Position numbers and translations under genes: made by a program. Shown one piece after another: positions 9,786 to 17,379 of a DNA stretch of 64,000 nt (positions are counted from its first letter, which is position 1; every line of letters starts with the position of its first letter). This stretch comes from Ruminococcaceae bacterium YAD3003. Lineage in GTDB: Bacteria; Bacillota; Clostridia; Saccharofermentanales; Saccharofermentanaceae. The notes beneath the pieces are model-generated. The model worked only from the letters and a program-made list of their open reading frames with translations. It did not search any database and was not told the DNA's origin. The DNA lies in the NCBI GenBank assembly GCA_900107185.1, contig FNPA01000001.1:1-64000 (forward strand), written 5' to 3'.

Positions 9786-10889
9786 TTAATTCTTTTTCTT
9801 GCCTTTTTTCTTACCTGTTGTCTCTGCATCAACTTCTGCATCAACACCAGCAAGCTTAGCCCTGCCGCCCTTCTTGAAAACGGCTTCCTTCTTTGCCTCA
9901 ATCTCAGCCTTCTTAAGCTCATAAGGCTTTGTGAACATGAAGTATACGATTACGCTTGTGATAATGCTCATGAGACCTGAGATGATCCAGTAAAGACCCA
10001 TAGCAGCAGGCATCGTGAATGTTGTTACGAGCATAAGGATAGGCATCATCCAGTTCATCATCTTCATTGAATTCTGAGTAATGTCCTCAGCGCTGCCCTT
10101 ATCGTTCTGACCTGCTCTTGCAGGATTCATCTTAGCGCGCTTCTTAGCCTCTTCCTCTTCTTTCCATCCGGGTTTCATGATCTTTGTGAGCTGCATAACA
10201 ACGATGTTAACAACTACAACAAGGATCGGGATGATAAGCATCGGAATGTATGTCTTGGGATCAGAAATGATAACCTTGGGATTCCATGCAGGTGTAACGG
10301 AAAGATCCATACCGAGGAAGTGAAGGTCGATCATCTGGCTGACCTTGAAATATCCTCTGCTGATACACTCGTTAAGGAACTGTGCGTTCTCATTGAGCGC
10401 CTTGATGAGGTTAATGTGAATCTCAGGAGTCATTCTTCCGTCAAAGATTCCGCCTTCACCGAGCTGGTTGCCCAGATTGATCATGTTCTGGATATTTTCC
10501 TTGCTGACCTGTGAAAGATAGATCAAAGGTCCGCTGACAATACGGTAAATAGGCCAGATGAAGAACAACTGAAGGAACGGAAGAAGGCATCCGGACAGAC
10601 CGCCAGCGCCATTCTCCTTCTGAAGCTTCATTAACTCTTCCTGGTATTTTTCCTTATCATCGCCGTATTTACGCTGAAGTTCAGCGGTCTTACCACTCAT
10701 AGCCTGCATCTTGAGCATGGACTTCTGAGATCTGATGTTAAGCGGGATAAGGGCTCCTCTGATAATTACAGTAAGGAAAATAATAGCCAGACCATAATTA
10801 CCGAAGAAATTAAACAATACTCTCGTAAGCCAGCCGAACAAAGTGTACAGCGGGTCGAGAATTGATAACTGAACTATAAAATCTCCCAT
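9786..10889 (-). CDS. yidC: Membrane protein insertase YidC/Oxa1 family
   Basis: Inserts and folds proteins in the cytoplasmic membrane, alone or with SecYEG. The protein has 367 residues and five predicted membrane segments. The short Gram-positive form lacks the large periplasmic domain of E. coli YidC. The conserved arginine in the hydrophilic groove is seen in VIIRGALIPL near residue 44. A basic, lysine-rich C-terminal tail, expected to contact ribosomes, ends in KKKGKKKN. Unlike some Gram-positive YidC proteins no lipobox is evident at the N terminus. Confidence 0.95.
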   Translation of the reverse strand: MGDFIVQLSILDPLYTLFGWLTRVLFNFFGNYGLAIIFLTVIIRGALIPLNIRSQKSMLKMQAMSGKTAELQRKYGDDKEKYQEELMKLQKENGAGGLSGCLLPFLQLFFIWPIYRIVSGPLIYLSQVSKENIQNMINLGNQLGEGGIFDGRMTPEIHINLIKALNENAQFLNECISRGYFKVSQMIDLHFLGMDLSVTPAWNPKVIISDPKTYIPMLIIPILVVVVNIVVMQLTKIMKPGWKEEEEAKKRAKMNPARAGQNDKGSAEDITQNSMKMMNWMMPILMLVTTFTMPAAMGLYWIISGLMSIITSVIVYFMFTKPYELKKAEIEAKKEAVFKKGGRAKLAGVDAEVDAETTGKKKGKKKN

Positions 10890-10920
10890 TATTGATCTCC
10901 GGATCTAGTTGAAAATGTTC

Positions 10921-11133
10921 TTACTTAACTGGGTCATATCCGCCCTTGGAGAAGGGATTGCATCTTAAAATCCGCCAAATACCCATAAGACCGCCCTTAA
11001 TAACGCCATACTTGGTAACCGCATCGATCATGTATTGAGAACATGTCGGCTGGTATTTGCAATGTGGTCCCATGAGAGGAGAAATATTTTTCTGGTACCA
11101 ACGTACCATTCCTATAACAGCTTTACGGATCAT
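10921..11133 (-). CDS. yidD: Membrane protein insertion efficiency factor YidD
   Basis: A 70-residue protein of the YidD family (hemolytic-like COG0759), recognised by [13 protein letters not shown] and the C-terminal [13 protein letters not shown]. It is associated with the inner membrane and assists YidC-dependent insertion. The ATG overlaps the rnpA stop by four bases (ATGA), so translation of the two is coupled; yidC follows after about 30 bp. Confidence 0.96.
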   Translation of the reverse strand: MIRKAVIGMVRWYQKNISPLMGPHCKYQPTCSQYMIDAVTKYGVIKGGLMGIWRILRCNPFSKGGYDPVK

Positions 11134-11507
11134 AAGGAACTACCGTCCAACAGATCCAGCCTTGTAAGACACTTCCCCATATCTGTGCTTAATTCCTGAT
11201 AGTCCGGTATTCCACCCTTGGCCTTTAAAGTGAATACATAGTCATATCCTTGAGGGAGCTTATCTTCCAAATGTCTGTAAGACTCTCTCATTAAACGCCT
11301 TGCACGATTTCTGCCGACTGCACCAAGCTCTTTCTTGTTCGCGCAAAAGCCGGTTCTTCTCAAGGCCGGATCTACTTTATAGCCGCTCTGGGTGGTACCT
11401 TCCCGTCTTCTAAGCACGTGAACCGACAGGTATCTGCCGGTTGCGAATTTTCCGTACCGGTAAACCCTGTTGAATTCAAAATTGAATCTGAGTGCTACCG
11501 ATTTCAC
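11130..11507 (-). CDS. rnpA: Ribonuclease P protein component
   Basis: The basic protein subunit of RNase P, which assists the catalytic RNA in removing 5' leaders of pre-tRNAs. It has 125 residues, with the RNR signature in [14 protein letters not shown] and the aromatic N-terminal patch [13 protein letters not shown]. It lies immediately downstream of rpmH, the conserved arrangement, and overlaps yidD. The RNase P RNA gene itself was not found in this window. Confidence 0.96.
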   Translation of the reverse strand: MKSVALRFNFEFNRVYRYGKFATGRYLSVHVLRRREGTTQSGYKVDPALRRTGFCANKKELGAVGRNRARRLMRESYRHLEDKLPQGYDYVFTLKAKGGIPDYQELSTDMGKCLTRLDLLDGSSL

Positions 11508-11534
11508 AGCGAGAATGTGACCCTACGTCTTAAA

Positions 11535-11672
11535 TCAGACTGCGAGTCTCTTTCTACCCTTAGCTCTTCTAGCTGCAAGAACCTTGCGGCCGTTAGCTGT
11601 CTCCATTCTTGCTCTGAAGCCGTGAACCTTAGCTCTCTGTCTTTTCTTAGGCTGAAAAGTCATCTTTGCCAT
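11535..11672 (-). CDS. rpmH: 50S ribosomal protein L34
   Basis: A 45-residue, highly basic protein: [13 protein letters not shown] at the start and the conserved HGFRARM and [16 protein letters not shown] segments identify L34. A GGAGG element lies upstream of the ATG (CGGAGGATTATATTATGG). The length is normal for the family. It is the first gene of the rpmH-rnpA-yidD-yidC-jag-mnmEG-rsmG series and has its own strong promoter. Confidence 0.97.
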   Translation of the reverse strand: MAKMTFQPKKRQRAKVHGFRARMETANGRKVLAARRAKGRKRLAV

Positions 11673-11765
11673 AATATAATCCTCCGAAATAATTGTTTCT
11701 TTCAGTTGCACACCCGCGTTTTTGGCGGCAGCGCATAGTAAGACAATTTTATTTATAACCTGAAA

Positions 11766-11794
11766 ATTATATTAGGGCGTGTGTCTGTTGTCAA
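11766..11794 (-). promoter_or_regulatory. Consensus promoter of rpmH
   Basis: On the minus strand TTGACA (11789-11794) and TATAAT (11766-11771) are separated by exactly 17 bp, a perfect match to the vegetative sigma factor consensus. Transcription would start near 11759, about 87 nt upstream of rpmH. The -35 box almost touches the stop codon of the gene at 11800. No DnaA boxes or dnaA gene are seen here. Confidence 0.85.
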
Positions 11795-11799
11795 GCCAA

Positions 11800-13323
11800 T
11801 TAACATTTGCCGAAGAGATACTCAATAAACCTTACATTATCCTTTTTAGCTGCAGCATCTGATGCATTGGCAAAGGCAATGTAATAAGTGTACTCTTCGT
11901 CGAGACCAAGTTTTCTCTCAATATCGTCCGTAAGTTTGATCGCAACCGGTACAGGCTCGTCAGTTTCCTCTTCTCCTGTTGAGAACAGATCATTTAATGA
12001 GATACCCTGTTTGAGAGCCGCCTTCTCTTCATCGGTTAATTCGTAATAGTACAGATCATCTTCAGAGAAGTTGTTCATATCGATTACTTCATTAAGGTTC
12101 TGGAAGTAATCGAGAATTGCATAGTTATAAACTGCATCTTCCCTGATGATCAGATAGTCGTAAGTTCCGGTAAGGATAGACGCTCTAAAGGCAACCTCAA
12201 GATACTTTTCCTCGTATTCGAGGTCACTCTTAAAGTTAAGGTCTGAATCAAGGAGCATTGATGTTCTGTTAGAACCGTATCCGCCCCAGGTAAGGAATCC
12301 TGTTGTAGCATACTCACGGCCCTCTTCTGTAACGTGACAATTAATAAGTCCGCCGTTCAAGACTCTCATCTTTGACTTATAAATGTCGTGGCCATACCAG
12401 ACGATTGCTCCGATGAAACAAAGAACCAGAACTGTTGCAGGAAGATAGTACTGTGCAAAATAAACCAGCTTCTGCTTTGGTGTGAGATCCTTAAGTTTCT
12501 TTTTCTCAGTTCTGATGAATCTTGTAAATTTGTTGCCTGATTTATCTTCAACGGCATCAGGTTCTGATTCGGATTTCTTCTCAAGTTCTTTTGCAACAAT
12601 TTTTGATCCTGCAAGAGATACATTACCTGTTGCATCTTCTTCCTGAATGCCTTTAGCCTCTTCAGCTTTTCTTCTCTTTTCTTCAGCGATAGCCTTGAGC
12701 TTGTCCTCCTGGACTTTCTCGAGCTTATCAAATTGCTTGATAAATGTAAGCGATAAGAAATAAGTAATTGTTGTAGATGTAAAGACATAGATCAACGGGA
12801 ACCACTGTGCATACCAGAGACAAGCAACAACAGAACCAACCATGAGGAGAGTAATGAGTGCGAGCGGTATGAACTTAATGATTACGAAGATCAATGCAGC
12901 CTTAAAAAGCTCAAGCGTCTTCATCTCATATCTGGAAATAGTCGGGAAAATAGATATAGTCATCAGCCATGCGGCTACACTGATTATTATTACTCCCAAC
13001 TTATAAATAAACGGAGTATTATTCCATCCCTGATCAATAATCCAACGCCAGTCAAGTATGATGATCGCTATGGCTACGAGCATAACGAGCCAGACCAGCG
13101 TAGCCTGTTTAAAATTGCGTCCGAATGCCTTGAAAAAAGGAACAAAGACGCCGGTACCCTCACCTCTTATTACCTTCATTGCAACATAGTATTTTGCAGA
13201 ATAAGCAGCACCTATGGTAACGATCGGAATACTGCATATTACAAAGAGCAGATTGAGGATGATGAGATCTGCTACCGTGCTCAGAAAATTCATTGCGGGA
13301 CTGTCTGGTTTTAAGAAGTTCAT
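11800..13323 (-). CDS. YesL-like DUF624 membrane protein with extra C-terminal domain
   Basis: Residues 1-195 match the DUF624/YesL family, with about five membrane helices (16-40, 75-92, 108-128, 140-165, 168-193) and the family's GAAYSAKYYVAMKVIRGEGTGVFVPF-like region. YesL proteins accompany lplABC-type sugar ABC transporters, and this one follows such permeases. Ordinary YesL proteins have about 200-220 residues; this has 507. The extra part is a charged, probably coiled linker (200-265), a further membrane helix (287-311) and a roughly 195-residue domain likely outside the cell, which I do not recognise. The role of DUF624 is unknown. It may have its own promoter, because a terminator-like hairpin precedes it. 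Confidence 0.75.
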   Translation of the reverse strand: MNFLKPDSPAMNFLSTVADLIILNLLFVICSIPIVTIGAAYSAKYYVAMKVIRGEGTGVFVPFFKAFGRNFKQATLVWLVMLVAIAIIILDWRWIIDQGWNNTPFIYKLGVIIISVAAWLMTISIFPTISRYEMKTLELFKAALIFVIIKFIPLALITLLMVGSVVACLWYAQWFPLIYVFTSTTITYFLSLTFIKQFDKLEKVQEDKLKAIAEEKRRKAEEAKGIQEEDATGNVSLAGSKIVAKELEKKSESEPDAVEDKSGNKFTRFIRTEKKKLKDLTPKQKLVYFAQYYLPATVLVLCFIGAIVWYGHDIYKSKMRVLNGGLINCHVTEEGREYATTGFLTWGGYGSNRTSMLLDSDLNFKSDLEYEEKYLEVAFRASILTGTYDYLIIREDAVYNYAILDYFQNLNEVIDMNNFSEDDLYYYELTDEEKAALKQGISLNDLFSTGEEETDEPVPVAIKLTDDIERKLGLDEEYTYYIAFANASDAAAKKDNVRFIEYLFGKC

Positions 13324-13410
13324 TTATTAATTAGTACCTGTCGAAAGTATTCGTACCCTGATATGCCCGGGTACAGCGCATATATTCTATATCAAAAATA
13401 CTTCCTCTGC

Positions 13411-13448
13411 ATACAAAAGGAGTTGCCTTAACGACAACTCCTTTGTAT
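13411..13448 (-). terminator. Terminator after the sugar permease genes
   Basis: The sequence forms a hairpin with about 12 paired bases (arms around GGAGTTG and CAACTCC, with A/T-rich outer pairs and one bulge) followed on the minus strand by TTTTGTAT. It lies between the last permease gene and the YesL-like gene and would end or reduce transcription there. Confidence 0.75.
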
Positions 13449-13465
13449 CAGATGTTATCTGTTGA

Positions 13466-14398
13466 TTATTCCTTAACACCACCGATTGTAAGACCGGTAA
13501 CGAAGTATCTCTGGAGGAACGGATAGAGAGCAATGATAGGTGCCATTGTCGCTATTGTAGCAGCAGCTCTTACAGTGATAGGTGTAATTGTGTTTGCTGC
13601 AGCTTCCGTAACTGCTGTTCCTGATGTTTGACCGGTAGAAGCCGATACTGAATCAAGAAGCTTTCTAAGCTCATACTGCAATGTTGTGAACTGAGGATCG
13701 AATCTGTTGTACAGCATTGCGTCGAACCATGCGTTCCAGTGATATACGGCAACGAACAAAGCAATTGTTGCGTAAACCGGTTTACACAAAGGAGTGATGA
13801 TGCTCCAGAAAATTCTCATGTATCCGGCTCCTTCGAGCTGTGCGGATTCTTCGAGTGAATCCGGGATACCTTCCATGTATGTTCTCAATACCATGAGGTT
13901 GAATGCACTTACCATACCAGGGATGATGTATACCCAGAAGCTGGATGTGAGGTGCAGGTATCTGAAGAGAATCAATACAGGAATAAGACCACCTGAAGCA
14001 TACATTGTGATTACCCAGAACAGTGAGAGGCTTGACTTAAACAAGAACTTCTTACGGCTCAGGATAAATGAGAGCAAAGCGTTTGCAGCCAAGGCTGTAA
14101 ATGTTCCCAGGACTGTTCTTCCGAGAGTAACGATGAATCCCTGACGGATACCAGGTCTCTCGAAGAGGATTTCCTTATAGTTGTCTAATGACCATCTACG
14201 GGGCAAGAGGTGGATACCGCCTCTGACGGCATCGTTACCCTCGTTAAAAGAGTAAGCCAACGTATTAAGAACCGGATAAAGTGTTACAACCGCAAACAAT
14301 ACAAGGAATATTGTATTGAAGATAGTGAAGATAATATCTTCGGTTGCCATTTTTCTCTTATGATTTAAAGGTTTCTGTAATGCAATTTCGTCATTCAT
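13466..14398 (-). CDS. Carbohydrate ABC transporter permease (LplC/MalG type)
   Basis: Integral membrane permease of the CUT1 family, 310 residues, with six predicted helices and the ATPase-coupling EAA loop seen as SLEESAQLEGAGYMRIFWSI. It resembles LplC/YtcP rather than classical MalG because of the N-terminal MATEDIIF-type segment and the C-terminal PFLQRYFVTGLTIGGVKE ending. It pairs with the permease encoded just upstream (17-bp gap). The substrate is likely an oligosaccharide or modified sugar, inferred from the neighbouring glycosidase. Confidence 0.93.
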   Translation of the reverse strand: MNDEIALQKPLNHKRKMATEDIIFTIFNTIFLVLFAVVTLYPVLNTLAYSFNEGNDAVRGGIHLLPRRWSLDNYKEILFERPGIRQGFIVTLGRTVLGTFTALAANALLSFILSRKKFLFKSSLSLFWVITMYASGGLIPVLILFRYLHLTSSFWVYIIPGMVSAFNLMVLRTYMEGIPDSLEESAQLEGAGYMRIFWSIITPLCKPVYATIALFVAVYHWNAWFDAMLYNRFDPQFTTLQYELRKLLDSVSASTGQTSGTAVTEAAANTITPITVRAAATIATMAPIIALYPFLQRYFVTGLTIGGVKE

Positions 14399-14415
14399 AA
14401 TCTTTCACCCCCTTA

Positions 14416-15393
14416 TTAGAACAGACGCTCGTCGCCCGTCTTTTTGGCGATGGTATTAGTTAAGAAGATTAATGCAAGCGATACTGCGGTTTTAAAGATA
14501 CCGGCTGCTGTACCGAGTGAGTAGTCTGTGTTACGAGCATTGAGAGCCCAGTCGAGTACGTAGATATCGATTGTCTTTGAAACGCTCTGTACAAGACCAT
14601 TACCGAGCAAGTACTGCAACTCGAATCCTGCATTCAATACGTTACCCATGTTCATGATGAGAAGGATGATGATCGTAGGACGGAGTGACGGAAGTGTGAT
14701 ATACCACATCTTCTGGAAACGTCCGGCACCATCGATCGCAGCTGACTCATAAAGGCACGGATCGATTGCTGTGATCGCAGCAAGATAGATGATTGCATTC
14801 CAACCTGTTTCTTTCCAAAGATGGCTGAATGTTACGATACCCCAGAACATATTCGGATCGCCCAGGAACGGATATGCCTTATCGACAATTCCGAACTTGA
14901 GGAGCAACTCGTTGATGATACCTGTTGATGTAAGTGCATCGTGAACGATAGCTACAACGATGATCCATGAAAGGAAGTGAGGCAGGTATGAAATAGTCTG
15001 AATTGTCTTCTTGAAGTGTCTATTTCTTACCTCATTCAGAAGGATAGCAAATACAATTGCCATGACTGTGCTAAAGAACAAATTGAGCGCACCCATCGCA
15101 AATGTGTTTCTAATAACCAGCAAGAATGTTTTGTCGCTGAAAAGGAACTTGAACTTATCAAGTCCGACAAACTTTGAACCGGCAATTCCGTCATAATACT
15201 TGAAGTTCTGGAAAGCCATTATCCAACCGATAAGAGGCAGATAATAGAAGATGATTCCATATATGACGTATACAGCAGAGATAGCGATAAGAACCCACTG
15301 TCTCTTAAATTCTTTGGCAGTAAACTTGGGCTTGTTAAGCTCCTTCTCTGTTAACTGCTTTAATTTCTCCTGTTGAGAAACTGTATTCTCCAT
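14416..15393 (-). CDS. Sugar ABC transporter permease (LplB/UgpA type)
   Basis: A 325-residue CUT1 permease with six predicted membrane helices, a cytoplasmic N-terminal tail of about 30 residues, and the EAA coupling loop as LYESAAIDGAGRFQKMWYIT. The segment YLPLIGWIMAFQNFKYYDG is typical of the LplB/YtcP group. It forms the heteromeric channel with the next permease. It lies downstream of the binding-protein gene across an intercistronic hairpin, which may lower its expression relative to the binding protein. Confidence 0.94.
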   Translation of the reverse strand: MENTVSQQEKLKQLTEKELNKPKFTAKEFKRQWVLIAISAVYVIYGIIFYYLPLIGWIMAFQNFKYYDGIAGSKFVGLDKFKFLFSDKTFLLVIRNTFAMGALNLFFSTVMAIVFAILLNEVRNRHFKKTIQTISYLPHFLSWIIVVAIVHDALTSTGIINELLLKFGIVDKAYPFLGDPNMFWGIVTFSHLWKETGWNAIIYLAAITAIDPCLYESAAIDGAGRFQKMWYITLPSLRPTIIILLIMNMGNVLNAGFELQYLLGNGLVQSVSKTIDIYVLDWALNARNTDYSLGTAAGIFKTAVSLALIFLTNTIAKKTGDERLF

Positions 15394-15415
15394 GTTTTAA
15401 GACCCCTATTAAAAA

Positions 15416-15453
15416 TGGTGGCAACCATAGTTGCAAGGCCACGGTTGCCACCA
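15416..15453 (-). terminator. Intercistronic hairpin between binding protein and permeases
   Basis: Perfect 11-bp arms TGGTGGCAACC (15416-15426) and GGTTGCCACCA (15443-15453) flank a 16-nt loop, followed on the minus strand by ATTTTTAAT. Position and shape fit a leaky terminator or an mRNA-stabilising hairpin that raises binding-protein levels above those of the permeases. Confidence 0.75.
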
Positions 15454-15492
15454 AATCGATTTAAATCATTATCTGATCAATGACACCATCAA

Positions 15493-17199
15493 TTAAGCTG
15501 TTCCGTTAGCTTTAGCTGTTGCAAGTCTTGCATCAACCTCTGCCTGAGCTTCGTCAAGGAATGCCTGAGGATTTACGTCATTGTAAGCCTGCTGGTAAGC
15601 TGCCCAATCTGTCTCAAAGTCAGTACTCATTACGACCTTAGGGAGCCACATGTGCTTAACTTCGCCCATCTTCTGCCATGCAATTCCACCAGGAGTTTCA
15701 TTGCTTACGCCGTTTGACCATGACCAGAGAGGATACCAAGCATACTGATCGCAATACTTAGAACCAATGAAGTCGTTGTAGTTACCTGCGCCATAAGCTT
15801 CGAAGCACTTCTTAAGAGGAGCTGCGAGACCAGCGAGGAACTCTGAAGGCTGCTCTGCAGGCTGCATGCAGTTCTTGCCGTCCTTTGAGAGGCCGTTCCA
15901 CTGAGGGAAGTATGAATATTCGCAAGTATGCTTAGCCTTGTAAGAATCGCTCTTCCAGTTTTCTCTCATCTGATCGTTTCTGTAATAGAGACCATTCTCG
16001 TCTACGAGGTAGTCAACATCCTTGATACCCCAGAAACGGAGATCATGGATTTCCTGATCGAGCATTGCGCTAAGGAAGCTGAATGCGAGGTCAGGGTTGC
16101 TGCAGCTTGTTGTTACGGCGATACCTGAAGCCTGGTTGAGCTCGTCACCGTATGAGTGCCACTGCTGCTCCATACCTGCCTCAGCTACGAGTCCGAGAGG
16201 TACATAGTCACAACCCATCTCGTCAAGACGATAAGATGTGCCGTCTGTTGTTGTCTGTGTCTGAGCGAAGGGTCCCATGATGTTGTATGCGAAATCCCAA
16301 TACTGATCGCAGAGACCAAGAACACGACCTGTTGAAAGCTTAGCGATGTACTCATCGTATGTCTGTGTAGCGAAATCGGGATCGATAGCGCCCTTAGCAT
16401 ACTCTTCGTTGAGCTTCTGGAAATACATCTTAGCTGTAGATGTTGTGTTGTAGTCAACAACCTTCGGGTTGTCAGCGCCAGCTGAAACGTCTACGATAAC
16501 GCAACCATCGTTCGGATAACCATCGAGGAACATAGGAGCGTTCTCAAGGCAGTAATACTTCCAGTCTTCGCAAAGACATGTATAAGGAATTACAGGTGTG
16601 CCATCAGGCATTGTAGGGTTAGCTGCTGCGTACTTCTCAAGAAGATCAAAGTACTGATCCAATGTCTCGATCTTAGGATAGTTAGCCCACTCAAGAACAC
16701 GAACCTGGATCCAGAAAGCCTCACCATTGTGACCTGTTGTTGTATCCTGCTTGTAGTGATTGCCGAATACGTTTGCCCAATAAATCTTACCATCGGACTG
16801 ACGGAACTTATCCCACTCCTCAGGTGTGTACATTTCCTTGAGATTAGGATACTTCTCAAGATAGTCGTCCCATGCAACGAGCAAGTGGTTCTCATAGAGC
16901 TGGATGCATCCGTCACCACCATCGATGAAATCAGGCAACTTACCTGAAGCGATGATTGATCCGATAGCTTCGCCAGCATCCTGACCTGTGAGCCATGACT
17001 CCTTGACACGTACACCGGTCTTCTGAGCGATGAGCTCCTTGATCTCGTTACCGTCGTCCTTCTCCTTACCTGCCATAGCTGCAAAGAATGTCATGTCAAC
17101 GATACCGTCGCCAGATCCTTTACCGGGTACAGAGCATGCAACTACTGATGCTGCCATTACACCTGCCAGGGCCAATGAAAAGAGTTTCTTAGCCTTCAT
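15493..17199 (-). CDS. Extracellular solute-binding lipoprotein (LplA type)
   Basis: A 568-residue substrate-binding protein of a CUT1 sugar ABC transporter. The N terminus is a lipoprotein signal with lipobox SVVAC and the lipidated Cys at residue 22, so it is anchored outside the membrane. The mature part, rich in Trp and Tyr, has the size and composition of LplA/YtcQ proteins (500-570 residues), larger than maltose-type binding proteins. It is preceded by the sensor/regulator pair and followed by two permeases. The ligand cannot be read from the sequence; plant cell wall oligosaccharides are plausible from the divergent esterase-GH43 gene. Confidence 0.92.
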   Translation of the reverse strand: MKAKKLFSLALAGVMAASVVACSVPGKGSGDGIVDMTFFAAMAGKEKDDGNEIKELIAQKTGVRVKESWLTGQDAGEAIGSIIASGKLPDFIDGGDGCIQLYENHLLVAWDDYLEKYPNLKEMYTPEEWDKFRQSDGKIYWANVFGNHYKQDTTTGHNGEAFWIQVRVLEWANYPKIETLDQYFDLLEKYAAANPTMPDGTPVIPYTCLCEDWKYYCLENAPMFLDGYPNDGCVIVDVSAGADNPKVVDYNTTSTAKMYFQKLNEEYAKGAIDPDFATQTYDEYIAKLSTGRVLGLCDQYWDFAYNIMGPFAQTQTTTDGTSYRLDEMGCDYVPLGLVAEAGMEQQWHSYGDELNQASGIAVTTSCSNPDLAFSFLSAMLDQEIHDLRFWGIKDVDYLVDENGLYYRNDQMRENWKSDSYKAKHTCEYSYFPQWNGLSKDGKNCMQPAEQPSEFLAGLAAPLKKCFEAYGAGNYNDFIGSKYCDQYAWYPLWSWSNGVSNETPGGIAWQKMGEVKHMWLPKVVMSTDFETDWAAYQQAYNDVNPQAFLDEAQAEVDARLATAKANGTA

Positions 17200-17251
17200 A
17201 CTAGACCTCCCGAATTATTATTCTCGCTGTTGCGAGTTTTAAAGCACCTAA

Positions 17252-17280
17252 ATTATAAGGTTGCCTAATTTTTGCCACAA
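17252..17280 (-). promoter_or_regulatory. Promoter of the binding-protein gene
   Basis: TTGTGG (17275-17280) and TATAAT (17252-17257), 17 bp apart on the minus strand, precede the lipoprotein gene by about 50 bp. A short hairpin CTCGC-TGTT-GCGAG (17223-17236 region) lies in the 5' leader. The imperfect -35 box is consistent with activation by the AraC-type regulator encoded upstream. Confidence 0.65.
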
Positions 17281-17379
17281 CCCGAGAAACTCTAATTAAA
17301 ACAACCGATAAATTCTATATAAATGCGATTAATTTAACATAAAAGAATGCTGGTTTTAGTGCATGCTGCACAAAAACTA

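Noticed and set aside
11673..11799. Possible oriC upstream of rpmH
   Set aside because: The region has only a consensus promoter; no TTATCCACA-type DnaA boxes, AT-rich unwinding repeats or dnaA gene are visible.
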